The notes beneath the pieces are model-generated. The model was not told where the DNA came from, made no database searches, and saw only the letters and a list, made by a program, of their open reading frames with translations. From positions 10,684,501 to 10,748,500 of the forward strand of contig NC_064447.1 of the NCBI RefSeq assembly GCF_023343835.1: 64,000 nucleotides of DNA. Direction: 5' to 3'. The number at the start of each line of letters is the position of its first letter. Within the stretch, counting starts at the first letter, position 1. This DNA is from Lagopus muta. Taxonomy: Eukaryota; Chordata; Aves; Galliformes; Phasianidae. This document shows positions 14,641-27,426 of this stretch, in pieces. The translations under genes and the position numbers were made by a program.

Positions 14641-14688
14641 ATTTACAGTCTTAAATTTACAGTCTTAATTTACAGTCTTTACAGTCTG
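14641..14688. repeat. Short tandem repeat with shrinking units
   Basis: Four adjacent copies of an ATTTACAGTCTTAA motif follow each other with lengths of 14, 13, 12 and 9 bases. Each copy loses bases at its junction. The repeat lies in USP22 intron 2 and looks like local slippage. Confidence 0.9.
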
Positions 14689-15440
14689 TACCACCATAGA
14701 ATCTACATTCTAAAATTTGCTTAAGACATCTCCTTCAGAAATAGTGAATTTATATGCCAGTTTCTTAAGCACAGGATTACACAGCACTACAGGTCTTCTG
14801 TAGCACTTTTGTCTTCATGGAAAATGAAAACAGTTTTTTCTGTGAGCGCTTAGGATTAAGTGAAATGAAACTCTGGCCAAAACAGTAAAGGGACATTCCT
14901 TCTAGGGAATAATGCCTTTTTTGCTCTTTATCATTCTACCAAAAATGTACTTTCACTTGAAGATAAATGCTGTAAATCAAGCAAAATTTGATTCAGTTGT
15001 AGTCCTGATAGAAGCAAATATCTATCCACTTCAATGTAACAAGAATTCTAATATAAGATCGTCTGCATTATAACAAAAATGTTAACAGAAAAAATTCTTA
15101 GGGATTCTGCTATGATGTGCAATTGATTCAGAGCACTTTTGGACAGCCCTATGCAACTGGAATGCCTTTTTGTACTATTTTTGTACTACTATGAACTTAC
15201 AGTACATATGAAATGCACTTTTTTTTTCCTGATCTTATTTTCCCCCGTACCCAACAAATATTTCACGGAAGGTGCTCTACTCAGTGTGCCCTACTCCCTT
15301 CATCTTTGCAGAAGATCCGGGTTTACTACACTTAAGAACAAGCACTTGAATGAAATTTCTTCAAAAGAAGCTGAATATGTAGGGCAGTGAGTTTCTGAAG
15401 CATGAGCAAATGATAATGAGAAGCCTTAACGACAAGATGT

Positions 15441-15596
15441 GAATCACAGAATATAGAATGGACTGGGTTGAAAAGGAGCACAATGCTCACCCAGTTCCAA
15501 CCCCTTTGCCACATGCAGGGTCACCAACCAGCAGACCAGGCTGCCCAGAGCCACATCAAGGGATGGGGCATCCACAGCCTCCTTGGGCAACCTGTA
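15441..15596 (-). mobile_element. CR1 LINE 3' fragment
   Basis: On the plus strand the block starts with GAATCACAGAATATAGAATG and runs through GGTTGAAAAGGAGCACAATG to a CCTCCTTGGGCAACCTG end. These are familiar phrases of the reverse complement of the CR1 3' region, ending in the CATAGAAT-type octamer repeats. It is 5'-truncated to about 155 bases and carries no coding sequence. It sits about 400 bases downstream of USP22 exon 2. Confidence 0.82.
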
Positions 15597-15989
15597 GAAG
15601 GTAAAAGCCTACCATACCCCCTCATACATACAGCTTACGATGAAAATAAGCTTCATCTCTAGATGGTAGTAGCAGTTTTAAATCTTAGATCTTATAACAC
15701 GTTTACTTTCTAATACCAGCAGACTTAAAATGGTGTGTAACCACACACCGAGTACATCAACACACCATTGCTCGCGCAAACACGTTCCTGTGTGATTTGT
15801 TTATCACCTTCACAGCCATGATTGCTAAGTGCTAAACTTCCAAGCAACTCCAAATAAAATTTAAAATAGAAGCTGCACCTTTCTGGTAAGCCTGAAATAC
15901 CATTAAGAATCAAGAATAATATTCTGACTTTCCCTTTCAAAGTAGGATTGGGAGGGGGACGGGGAAAAAAAATAAAAAAGGCAGCTTAC

Positions 15990-16122
15990 CTAAATTGTGT
16001 CGCTTTGTCTTTGCGTGCTCGTGAATATGTTTCTTTGTAAAACAGCCAAAGAAGACACAGTAGAGGCAAGAGTGGAGTCTGTTCAGGTGGGCACCACACA
16101 TATGACAAATGCACGACTTTGC
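15990..16122 (-). CDS. USP22: USP22 coding exon 2 (residues 43-86), zinc-finger core
   Basis: The exon begins [20 protein letters not shown] and ends RHNL plus one base of a split Ala codon. It is bordered by TTTCAG on the acceptor side and GTAAGC on the donor side. It is 133 bases long, entering in phase 0 and leaving in phase 1. It carries most of the zinc ligands of the three-zinc ZnF-UBP fold: in the numbering from the chosen Met, these are Cys48, Cys51, Cys61, Cys64, Cys69, His74, His78 and His84. Their spacing agrees with the family pattern as I know it. In SAGA this domain anchors USP22 to ATXN7, ATXN7L3 and ENY2; that role comes from knowledge of the family, not from this sequence. 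Confidence 0.96.
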
Positions 16123-19100
16123 CTGAAATAGATAAACAAAGAACGTGAACAACAGAAGCACACATCCAAATGCAACTGAGCAGAAGAACCAAACAGATCC
16201 AGCTGCTGGCTCTGTCTTTACTCGGTATATTTGAACGATTCAGGAGGGGAAAACAGGATTCTGCAACAGAGAAACCAAGTCAGACATTAACAGAGAAAAC
16301 TCTTCAGCTGATCCAGTATATTTCTAAGCCCTGATAGGCAGCTGAACCAGTTACAGCTCTCAAAGCTTAACGAACACTCCAAGTAGAGGTAAGAGCCATT
16401 GCTTCTCCAGGTCGCAATCCCACCACTCCCTCACTCCATCTCTGCATTTCTGGTGCCAGACAAACCCAGCATCAGCACAGAAACCTGCACAGCCATGTGC
16501 TCAAGCCTGGAAGCAGTTGTGCTGGACCAGATCTACTGCCTCTCCTGGGCACCCTGCAGCACTGCCTCTCCGAGTCTGACTGTTCCCAAGGGATCCAGTA
16601 TGGGAGCTTTGGGGATGGGAGTTGGTGTGATGCTTCTTTGAAGTATGCGCATAAACCTGACAGGAGAGCCTGCATTCCTAAGATGAAAATACATTTTAAA
16701 AAGCAGGGCCTGAAGAAAACAATGAGAAGATTACGTAGACTTTCTGGCTCTCATCATATTCAAAGCTATCTTTCAGCCAAAAACACCCAAAGCTTTTTCT
16801 TGGCATTAAACTCAGGTGCTGCAATAGATCTTTGAAAAAATTACTCTATCCAGTCAGAGACTTCAGAGTTTGGGGATGAGCCTTCTGCTCTGCAAACCAA
16901 AAAGAATTCAAGTCCAAACTATCCAACTAGAAGACGCAGATAGGAGAAGTCCCTCACATCAAACAAATTCACTTGCACTCAGACAAGTGGATTCAAGTGT
17001 CTGCTTAAGAGTAACTGAACTACTTTAACAGCCCAGAGCTATAAATACCTTTGCTCAATGTAGAAGCACATTGAAATAAATAAAATCAGAATTTACTGAA
17101 TATCAAGATACGATTTCCCCAACCCAGACAATGTATTTAATCCAAGATAAACCCCAAGGTTCTTCAGCAGCATTGGCACAGTCTGCCACAACTTAAAATT
17201 AGAGCTGTATAAAAGATGCACAATACTGTTTTGTAGACTGGCTTCTTCCAGAATATTCATAGTTTTTAAAAGAAAACAAAACCAAGGGCTCCTGCAATAT
17301 GCTGTGCTGTGAATTCCATTTCAAACTTCTACCAATTAAGACTCGAATTCTGAATTCCACACGCTGTGCATCCAAAGTCCTCCTAAGCTGTTTGATGAAA
17401 ATAGATCCGTTGATTAAAAACTCCACACACCTACAGAAAGAAATATTTTAAAGCAGGACCAAAAAAATACATCACCACCAGAAGCACAAATTCCATCTTT
17501 AGAAGAAATGCTGCAGAACTGTCAAACTGTTGCCTAACGGTTGCTCTGTGGCTGCAAAAGCTAAATAGGATCAGCCTATCTGTTAAGATTGCTGCTATGA
17601 CAACTCCAGCAACTCGCTATTTCACTTAGCCTGCTAAAAATAATCATTCTAGCATTAAATGCATTGTAAACAGATGACTTTAGTGTGTAAAAACTCCTCT
17701 AGCCAAAAAAGACAAACTCTTGGGATATCAATTTTCATTCAAATGAGAATTAATTTTTACACACATACGCTACTCTTTAAGTGGTTAATTAAAAGAAGAG
17801 TTCATTCACTTAGTTAAAGGAAGCTATTTTACCATGTCCTCTATTTGCTCAGAACAGCTCAAGACTGTTTTTCTAAAATTGTAAGAAAACGTTAAGACAG
17901 AGTGAGCAAAAAAATCAATACCAAAAAGCATAGCGGCTATTTTTAATGAGATTAGCTGTCTTCTTTTCATCTCTGTGAGCTTTTAAACAATTTGCTAAGT
18001 TAAAGACAAAGCTTCCAGTCCCCTCCTCCCCCCAAATAATCAAATTACTGCGTTTCATAATACTCCCACCCCACTTACATCTCTTGAGGCCACAGTCTGA
18101 CTAAGGCGAAACAGAATACTGCAAATGAGTAATCACAATCAGTCGGATCCATACAGTGGCAAGCTTGCTTTAAAACAAGCCTCAACTTCTTCAGAAAGCA
18201 AACCAGGCCTTGCTCAGGGCCTGATGCCATGCTGATCAGCGATACATGAAAGTGACCCAACCACAAATCACTTGGTGGGGCTGCTCAACAGAACCCCTCC
18301 CTAAGGGGCCGCCCGCTCATGATACCATTCACAGATTTGCAAGAAGTGAGCTAGAAAAGCAGCAGGCATTTGTAGGTCAGCTAACTGGACTGCTGACACT
18401 TCCAAGTCTCTCCAAATTGCCAGAGCAGCTCAATATTAGTTTACTCTCCTACCACCAATACAGTGGTGGAAAATATGAGCATGCCCCCCTCGTAGTGCTT
18501 TCCCCTGGGAGCTCAGTGTTTGACAGCCTCAGCCCCAAATCTTGTTCTCTGGGTCAGCACAAGCTTCACCTCCAGAGAGAAGGTCATGCTGGGCAGGTGT
18601 ACAGAAACCCACAAACCTGCTGGAACTTCACACAGTATTGGCTCCTCAAATCCATGGATAGCATTCTGAATAGCAATACACTATTTCTGCAAATCAAACT
18701 GTGCAGAAGAAATCAGACATACATAGTCCTCGGCTATTGCATAGCATCCTCCTGTATTTCCAACCATTTTAGGAGTAGCTTTAGAAGCTTTAACTGGAAA
18801 TGAAAGGAAAACATCTTTATAAGTTTCCCGTTAGGGTATTTCAGCAGTTTTGCCTCTTTGGCGCAAACCAAGTTACGTCAAAGCACCTCCAGAACAGAGA
18901 TGTTCTCAGTTACAAACCCATGACCAAAAGACCGCCTGCCTTTTACCTTCTACAAACCAGATTCACCACAAAGATCCATGGGCAAAGATGAACGAGGTAG
19001 CACACAGGACTGCACAAGGCTTGTGAGGTTACAAGATCCTGAGGAAGGTGTAGCACACTGTGCACGTTCATCAGCAAAGCAGAAAAACACGTTTTTAGGC

Positions 19101-20640
19101 TAACCTTAGTGCAGTGCACTAAGCCATGGATCCCTGCAGGTGTTTTTATCATGTCCAAGCGCTCATGCTGAACCGCAACCATTTGGAAAGTAAAAACTTC
19201 CTAAGAGAAACCCACTTTTATTTCCCCCAAAGACAGGGAAATAAGTCAGTGTTTGTGTAAAACAAGACATGTATCACATGGGAGGAGAAAGCCAATACTG
19301 AAGCACAGCTGACAAGATTTGGTAGGCTTAACAGTACCATTTGCACCTCAGAAGTAACCAGCTGGGGTCAAATTTGCCTTAAGACACTGATACCAGCTCT
19401 TGGTCCCAGTTTACTCCAAGTTTCATTCTCCCCAGGCAGGCATCACTGATCTGCAGTCCATCAATTAATACGGTACCTGGGACACTGCATGCATTTAAAT
19501 ACTTCAACTTCAGAGCAGAGCTCTTAGATTCCAGGGAGCAGAAACAAGGGATTGATTCTGCACTCCTCTGTGCTATGGCATATAGATCACTCCTCCACAC
19601 ACTGATAGGATGATTCAGAGTTACTCTGAGTAAGCACACATTTCTGACACATTAGCAGTCAATAAACTAAAAAAAATAATAATAATAAATCAACTTAAGT
19701 ATTGTTCTCTCACTTCCTGCAACTAAGACTCAGTCTGATATTGTCTGATTGGAAATGATTTTTTAAATAATATTATTGCATCAATACTGCACGTTCTGTT
19801 TCCCATTTCACTGAGGTCAGGGACCCTAATGAAAGGTTTATTAGAGGCAGCAGAGCAGCAAGTCACATTCTATGAGTTTAACAAATATTTAGAAAGTCAC
19901 CTTCAAAAAAAAAAAAAAAAAAGGCCGAATATGGGAAGCTTATTAATTCTCAGTTATTCCAAACAATTATTTGGATCTCTTAAAGCAACAGAAAGAGACA
20001 ATTAACTATTTCATCTCTGTGTAACATCGACCTTTGAATGCAAGGTGCTTGCTGCGCACTGCTGCATTTGCCGGCTCCTGCACTGGCAGAGCAGACAGAA
20101 GATGCCCTTCAGTTCTGCGTACAGAAAACTGGCTGCAACCATTTCTGCACAAGTTTCAACACAGATGCAACAACTGAGAACTCAAAATGAGAAAGCTGAA
20201 GTGTTTAAGCAACATCAACCTCTCAAGCATAAACAAAAGCATAGCATATACTATTATGACTCTCTGAGCAGTTTGCTACCCTGAGGTAGATTAAACACAA
20301 GGCTAGTTCTGACTGAACATACTTTTGCCTATAGGTAGGAAAAACTGAAGGAAATGATGTGCTGCTGAACATACCACAAAAGATGCTGAAGAGCCATTAT
20401 CAAACCATCTCCTCTTCCAAACTGACAAAACTTTTTTATTACACATTAAGATGCTGCACATCAGCAAGAGCACAGACTACCTCCCTGCTGATAAGGCAAA
20501 CTATATGAGCATTAATCTGAACTGCTTCAACCTTGGGATCATTTTATTTATCTTATTTTCATCCCCAATACTGAAAACAGTTTGCAAACACCACTAGCAG
20601 AGGAAAAAAAATCATGAATTATTTTCTGTGGTCTTTGCTT

Positions 20641-20692
20641 CCTGTTTTTTTGTTTGCCTTTTTTGTTTGTTTGTATGTTTGTTTTGTTTTAA
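20641..20692. repeat. T-rich GTTT simple repeat
   Basis: Repeated GTTT units broken by CC and A lie in USP22 intron 1, followed by a further T run near 20737. On the sense strand this is an AAAC-rich tract. Confidence 0.8.
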
Positions 20693-21664
20693 TTCTGAAA
20701 GCATTTTTTAATTGCCTTTATTTTCAGGTTTTGTTTTTTTTTTTTTTCCCCCTTCTGTCTTCACGGAAGAAACATTAGCAACCACACAAGGGAAATGATA
20801 CGAAGCGTTGGAGGCCAATATCAGAGTACTTTGAATGATCTGCTTAATTAGTTTTTGTGGGCTTTTTTTTTTTCTTGTCTAAAGGATATAGAAGAATGCT
20901 AATCCTGTTCCTTTTTTAGTTGTATTTTTTGGACTCAACAAATTATCACAATTTGCTCATCTGGCAATGACAAGGCTGTGCTAAGTGTTCCGCAGTGCTC
21001 TGACGCCAAGTTGATGAATTCTCTGGGGGAATGGAACTCTATCCTAATGAACAGGCAGCGAGAGCCACCTCCCCCAGCAGTGATGGTGTGCCACAACAGC
21101 ATGGTTAGCCCACCAGGAACCACACACATGGAGCGGACCAATATTCCAATCAGGATCCCCAGACAGAGAAATCACAAAGGCAGAACTGCAGGGAGGGGAG
21201 GAAGAAACTTTAAGAAGCCCACTTAGCTGCTTCCAGTTCCTGAAGCTCGTATCCTTACAAATGTATTTTGCCCAGGGCCTTCAGATCCTCTGCTCACAAG
21301 GTGAAATAACACTATCTATCACACTGAAAGATCAAAAGTCTGGATTAATTAACTGAAGAAACTCCCACAAAACTGATACCACCCAGTGCCAACTGACTTA
21401 CAAACCAATAGCCAAACCATTGACTTTTCTTCTCCAAACTGTACCATAAAACAGGAATGGGTATCACTGAGTGGTTCCAGAACACAAACACTGGTTACTT
21501 TTATAACTCAGTTACATAATGGGACCAAACTGGCAAAAGCTCATTGCCTATCACAATTAAGGAAAATACAGGAAGACTTTCCCTAAGCAGCAACTGAAAA
21601 CAGATCCAATATAACATGTGAACTTGAAGAAGCAAATATTAAATAATTCTTGAGTGTACAAATC

Positions 21665-22150
21665 TTAGAATAGCTCAGGTTGGAGAAGAGCTTAAAGATC
21701 ATCTAGCTCCCTCCCGTGCTGGGGACCCCAGGCCTGCAGATGTGGCCCCACAAAGGCAGAGGAGAGAAAGACAACCACCTCCCTTTCACTGCTGGCCACC
21801 TCTCTGTTGATGCAGCCTAAGATATCATTGGCCTTCAGGGCCCCAAGAGCACCCTGCTGGCTCACGTCCCACCTTTCATCCATCAAGACTCCCAAGTCCT
21901 CTTCAGCAGGGCTGCTCATCAAGTTCCTCTCCCAGTCAGTACTAGTACCTAGGATTTGCCTTGATCCAAAATCAACACAGTGCATGTGGCCTTGTTAAAT
22001 CTCATTAGATTCTTGGGTAGTGACTTTTTGAGCATGCCTAGGTCCCTCTGAATGGCAACCCTCTCTTCTACTTTGTCAACTGCACAACTCATTTTTGGTA
22101 TCATCAACAGACTTGCTGAGGATACACTCCCAAAAAAACCCTCAAACAAA
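21665..22150 (-). mobile_element. CR1 LINE fragment with reverse-transcriptase C-terminal coding relic
   Basis: Read on the minus strand, two overlapping frames give the characteristic end of CR1 ORF2. One has a VDKVEERVAIQRDLG then [12 protein letters not shown] stretch, and the other has [20 protein letters not shown], then [11 protein letters not shown] and [17 protein letters not shown]. The frame changes between them, so the copy is decayed. After the GPQH motif the sequence jumps to the CR1 3' end (GAGCTAGATGATCTTTAAG-like), so several hundred bases of the usual 3' coding and untranslated part are missing. It is 5'-truncated as well. It is inert and lies in the same direction as USP22 inside intron 1. 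Confidence 0.85.
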
Positions 22151-22368
22151 ATAGCACCTTACAAACAGGTTCCACACATAAAGCTTCAAGAAAGCTTCTA
22201 CCTTATACTGTGCATCAGATAATATAGCGGGTTTATTTGGTGTTTATTAGATGACTGGATGTGCTTCTTTAAATTCTTGAGGGCATTAATTTAGAACAGT
22301 ATTGAAGACCATCTTCCACTGAGCCCAAACATACTACAGCTTCTCTGAAATCAGTAAAGCAAAAGAAT

Positions 22369-22386
22369 TAAAAAAAAAAAAAAAAA
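22369..22386 (+). repeat. A homopolymer
   Basis: A run of about 18 A in USP22 intron 1, about 220 bases from the CR1 fragment. It is not the CR1 tail, because CR1 ends in octamer repeats and not in poly-A. Confidence 0.85.
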
Positions 22387-23365
22387 TTCAGAATTCTGGA
22401 AGGTTTTTTTAGTAAGAGAACCTCCTTTTCCTCCCCTCAACCACGAATATAGATTTGGAATTAATATATGCAAAGACTGGTCTGTAACAGCCAGAGCAGC
22501 CTTCCTGAAAGCGTGCTGCTAGCCTAGAGCTTGGATCTTCCTGGTTCTATCCAGTTCACATCTACTACATCTCATCTACTTGTTAACACCACGCTGTTAC
22601 ACAGCCACATGCTAGGACTGCCCTATCCTAAAGTGACCTTTCCCTGTTCCAAAGTGAGCGACTACTTGAAGTCAGTCACTTTCTTTTTCCCCAAGGACAC
22701 ACAACTAAAATAATGACTTGCTTTTATGTGGCCTTTCATTCAATTAGATCAAAGCTCAAATGAGGCTTGGAAGGCAGGATGGAAAATATCAGTGAATTCA
22801 TCTTATTTGTCCCCATGAAACAGTTTCCTATTAGCATCCAAGCAAGTCATTCCTGAGAAGTTTCTTTCCACAAAAGATTTCATTTGTTTTTTCAGTAACA
22901 TCCTGGATTCACGCGAAGATGCCAACTTTCTGACACCAGAGTTTTCCCCTTGTATTTATGTATCATTTTAGATGGCTCAATCCAAACCTACACAGCAAAG
23001 CTCTTCCATCCAGCTACTTTGGTCTTCTACAGTGTGTTACCCCACGAAGAACAACGCTGACCCAACAAAAAAACAAAAGCAGTACTATGGGCAGTGGTAA
23101 CAGCACAAGGGATCCCTGTGTTGTGGAGCTCAGTTCCCACAGGAGACTTCCCAACACAGGCTGTATCAGGAATCCCACCCTTCTTACCAGAAGAACTGTT
23201 TTAAACTGCTCTGTTTTGTATCATACAATTTGTACCTAATATATGTTTTTCCAATTTAACCCAGGTGACTGCACAGGGGAGCTGGTGAGGAACACCCGAA
23301 CCTCAAGTGCTGCGTGCAGATTTAAGCTCCACAGTATGAAAAAAGAAATAAAGCTAGCCAAGAGC

Positions 23366-23515
23366 TCGAAGGAGAGCTAGGAAGATGGGGAAGGATCTGG
23401 GGTAAGGAGTGTGAGGAGCAGCTGAGTTGTGCTGAGGTCCCCTGGTTTGCTCAGCCCAGAGGATGCTGAGGGGAGGCCTGGTGGCAGCCCATAGCCCACC
23501 ATGGCTGAAGACAGC
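23366..23515 (+). mobile_element. Decayed CR1 fragment (probable)
   Basis: The stretch containing GAGGAGCAGCTGAG, then GTTTGCTCAGCCCAGAGGATG and GCTGAGGGGAGGCCTGGTGGC, resembles the sense strand of the end of CR1 ORF2. That end normally encodes an SLEKRRLRGDL-like motif. Identity is low with small gaps, so the limits and subfamily are uncertain. Confidence 0.55.
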
Positions 23516-23871
23516 CTTAAATGAGGACAGTGCAGCATCCAAAGGTTGCATAAATGCTAACAATGTTATGATTAAAGGGCTTTTCCCAGGAGAGCAGCGT
23601 GAGTCAGTCAAAAACCTGGGTACACACTATTCTAATTTCCACCAAAGATCTCACTAGTCATCAGGTGCCCTGCATGTAGAGGGTTTCTTCCCCCCTATTC
23701 TTCATACTTAGGATCATATCCCATGCCAAAAACTCAGCAATTAGTCAGATTTGTTGCTGTGGTGGTTTTTGTCGTGTTAAAAATAACAACACAACAATTT
23801 CCAGTTTGTTTCACACAGAATTCTGCAGTAGGTGTAACACTGAAATAAAACTTAGGGAGCAGAATAACAAC

Positions 23872-23938
23872 AAAAAAAAAAAAAGTAAGAAGTTGTGTAA
23901 CTTAAAAGCACAGGACACTGGAAAAACAGGGAGATACC

Positions 23939-23970
<32 letters not shown>
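23872..23970 (+). repeat. Two A runs, 13 and 30 bases, 57 bases apart
   Basis: A run at 23872-23884 and a perfect 30-base run at 23941-23970 flank a short unique stretch. Paired A runs can mark retrocopy tails, but the sequence between and upstream matches no gene I recognise. Confidence 0.85.
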
Positions 23971-23971
<1 letters not shown>

Positions 23972-24767
23972 CCATCCCAGCTTTCCTATATGAAGTCGCA
24001 GTGGTAACAAGTGATATTTCAACAAGACAAAAGCAATTCTGCTCCTCAATTCAAACGACTCTGCTGAAATTGCTCATTTGCTTCTCCTTTGGTGAGTGCT
24101 CACCCCAAGCAGCAGCATTTACAAGTCTAAATGATTCCTCCAGCGTTCCACGAAAGATGCATTTAATAGCCTACTGCGTTCTTAAACAATTTAAATAATG
24201 GATCTTGTTCAAATTAAATTGCATGTTCTTCTTCAGCAAGATTTTTTTTTGAACGTGGAAGGCGTACTCGCCTGGTGAAAACACATAAGCTGCTTAAGGC
24301 TCAACACAGGCCTCTTTGCACAGAATATGAATGATGTGTGGATATGCGCAGCGTTGATTTTTATCTATTTCCTGCAATGCACCACTGCAGAAGCGAATTT
24401 CACATGAGAAGCAGGGGCTTGCCAATACTGCAGCAGTGTATTCTAAGATGTAGTACTAAATCTATTACTTTACCTCACCATTCTCCCGCGTCAGCAAATT
24501 GGGGAAATGTTCTTAACCGTCCTATCAGGTAATGTATTGATCTATCTGTGAGCACATGACTTGGGAAGCCAGGCAAGAAGCAAGCCGAACAGACAGACCT
24601 GCCCAGAGCTGTGCAGAGAGCATTATTCAACTGCCTGTGCTGCAGGGAGATCCTGCCCTGTGTAACACTACACAGACATCTGATTCTTCCTATGAACACA
24701 GGTGTGCTGTTGGGAAGTTGGCCACACTGCTTTGATGGAGATACTCCACAAGGCATCCTTTCAGGGA

Positions 24768-24791
24768 AAAAAAAGAAAAAAAAAGAAAAAA
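24768..24791 (+). repeat. A-rich tract with regular G interruptions
   Basis: Runs of seven to nine A separated by single G, in USP22 intron 1. Simple repeat only. Confidence 0.85.
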
Positions 24792-26943
24792 ACTTCAGGA
24801 TACATAGACCAAAGTCCTACAGCTTTGTTTAGAAAAGCATAGATTTTTCAGCTCTATTTCTTTTAACCACCCTAAGATAAGAAATGTTCACTTTATTAGT
24901 CCACAAAGCCAAAGCAATTCTGAGGCGGCTCAGAAATGCTACAGCACAAATTTTCTGTGGCGTGACTTATTTATGAGATAAAATACACTCAGCAAAAAAG
25001 GAGATGAGTAGAAAACAAGCAGCAACCAACTGACTGAGTGCATCTATTAGCAACTATTTGTTTTGTAGAAAAGAAAAACTGCTGCACTGAATAGGGCAGA
25101 AGCATTGTTGAGCCTAACCAGAAAGGCAGCAGTATGGCAGGAAAATTCCTGCCTTCAGAAGCTCCCTATGAGCTACACACCATTCTGTCTAGACTTTAAG
25201 AGTTATTATGTATGACATTTTTATATCTGCTGTAGCTAAACAAGCCTACTGGTAGCACCGAAATTAACCCAATTGCTGAGGAGTTTTCTGACAATTGTGG
25301 GTTTCGATTATGTGTATAACAAACAAGTCATACAAGCCAAAGTCACTTTGGGCCATAAGAATAAAACTTCCTTTTTGTCTAACAGGAGCTGAAGACAAGT
25401 TCTGGTCCCCTAACAGTGTCCACAAGAAAAACTGTTACAAGACAATAAAATAAATCTCCCTTTCAGTTGCACGAAAGCTACACAGAGCATTCACTGCTTC
25501 TGCTTTCAAAGAGCAAAAAACTTTTCCAAAATGCACATCCCCCCTTGAAACCCTACAAGAAAACATAAGCTGACACAGAGAAGACTATTAAATTATATGC
25601 ACTGAACAGTCATCACAGAAAAGTCAGTCCTATAAAACTGCACAGCAAACATTTTGTACAGAATAAGATGGAATATTCACAGGGTATCAAACATCAGTGC
25701 TTTCACTTTCTTCACCCAAACGATGCATAGTATCAACCCACAATGGTCAAACTAGAAATTTAGCTTTTCTGCTAAAATGCTGATATTAAAACCTCAGCAT
25801 CTAAGGAAATATTCATGTTGATGCAGCTACATGTGTACAGGAGTACTGTAAGCCAAACAGCACCTTAGTGGCTGGAATATTCAGAGAATGAAAGCAAATT
25901 CAGTATGCTCACACAGAACGTGCTTTGATGATCTAGTAAGCTGAAGCTCTACTTCCTCATACCTCAGTACAAAACAAATTAATAATTCATTTTACAAGAG
26001 CAAAACACGAGGTCTTTAATTCACTGGAAAATTTTCAGGTGCATTCACAAAGCTGAAGTTATGGAGACGAGAAAGAAGTGGCCAGAGAGCTGCAGCTCAG
26101 CCTCCAGCCTGAAGATTCACACAGATGGATGTTCTGAACCCTGCAGATATTCAGTAACAGTTTTCCAAAGCTACGAGAACACAAGATAAATTTTGGAAGA
26201 GAAAAGTGGTTTTTGTTTCTCACTCAAACTAAAAAGTCATGAAGATGAATGAAAGCAGCTCCAGAAATAAAAATATCTGGGAAACAAGCATTCTTCTGAC
26301 AATCCTGCATCCATTAAGGAATCTGCAAATTGCTGCAGTCTCAAAGATTAATCATTAATTACATGTGTAGGAAGGTGGGCAATAGCTCCTCAGTGAAGAG
26401 CTTCTGTCTCCTACTATGATGCACAGCCAGTGATTTTGGTTTAACGTTTCACGATGCAGACGGAATATTAAGTTGTTTTGCAAACTAAGTTCATTTCACC
26501 TGAAGCCCAAAGAAATGAACTGGGGGCAAGGAGGAGAAGCAGTAAGATTGGTACTGCCTCACAAGATCAGGGCACGTTTCTGATGGACAGAAAAGGGGAA
26601 TCTCTGAAATGGGCTCAGGAAGGAAAAAACAAAACAACCCACAGTAAAACCCACACACAACCCTCAATCCTGCCACCTACCAGAAATGAAGAACACCCCC
26701 AAAACACACCATAGCCGCCACAGCAAACAGTTGCTTTTCTGTAGGAACATGGAAGTATTCAGATCTATGCTCTCCCCCCTCAACATGCTATGTTAATTAT
26801 CTGAAAGCCAAAATTCCATTAAGACAGGAAAAAGCATTCTGTTATATGTGAAGCACCTTCAACCTTTCCCAGTTATGCATTTAGACCAAACAGACAATAC
26901 AAAATCTTCACGTTTTGAGGTGAAGGTGGTTCTGTGTGAAACC

Positions 26944-27000
26944 AGGAGTTGCACGCAGTGATCCCCCAGGTCCTTTCCAACTCAGGACACTCCATGATTC
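26944..27000 (+). mobile_element. CR1 3' terminal fragment, very short
   Basis: The sequence AGGAGTTGCACGCAGTGATC then GGTCCTTTCCAACTCAGGAC and TCCATGATTC matches the last 55-60 bases of CR1, which ends in ATTCTATG-like octamers. It is a plus-strand copy, opposite to USP22. Confidence 0.65.
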
Positions 27001-27409
27001 CTGCCCTGCTAGAGCACTGCAAACACAGACCTGCAGCAGATTCAGAGCAGCAAGGACAGCGTTTCTTGATAGCTTCAGAGAAGCTGGGACAACAATCTCC
27101 TTGACAAACTCCTATTTTCTTCCTAGCAATATCCAACAATTCAACAATAATTTGTTCTTTTTGTTTTCCTTCCTAACAGCAGCATTAAGTAAAAATCCAT
27201 ACATTCTCTTCTTGCAGATGCCTGTAAGCCATTAATGGATTACATTTCACATATTAGCATCGGAGCTCCATTCAGAAGACTCAGACGAATTTCAACACTG
27301 TGATTAAATTAAGGGTAGAAAAATTTATCCCTGCTAAGTCTATTCTGCACAGTACTGAAAAGAATGCTAATAGAAGGGATTTTTTTTTAATTATATATAA
27401 AATTATCCT

Positions 27410-27426
27410 TTAAATAAATAAATAAA
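27410..27426 (+). repeat. AAAT simple repeat
   Basis: Four units of AAATA-type sequence in an AT-rich stretch that also contains a T run at about 27382. No gene is associated with it. Confidence 0.75.

Larger units (their letters stand above)
9471..15989 (-). other. USP22: USP22 intron 2
   Basis: This is about 6.5 kb of intron. It holds a small degenerating tandem repeat at 14641 and one antisense-lying CR1 3' fragment at 15441. Nothing else is recognisable. Frames up to about 80 codons on both strands look like chance. Confidence 0.85.

Noticed and set aside
23806-24198. 130-codon frame containing two poly-lysine runs
   Set aside because: The lysines come from the A homopolymers at 23872 and 23941; no coding signal otherwise.
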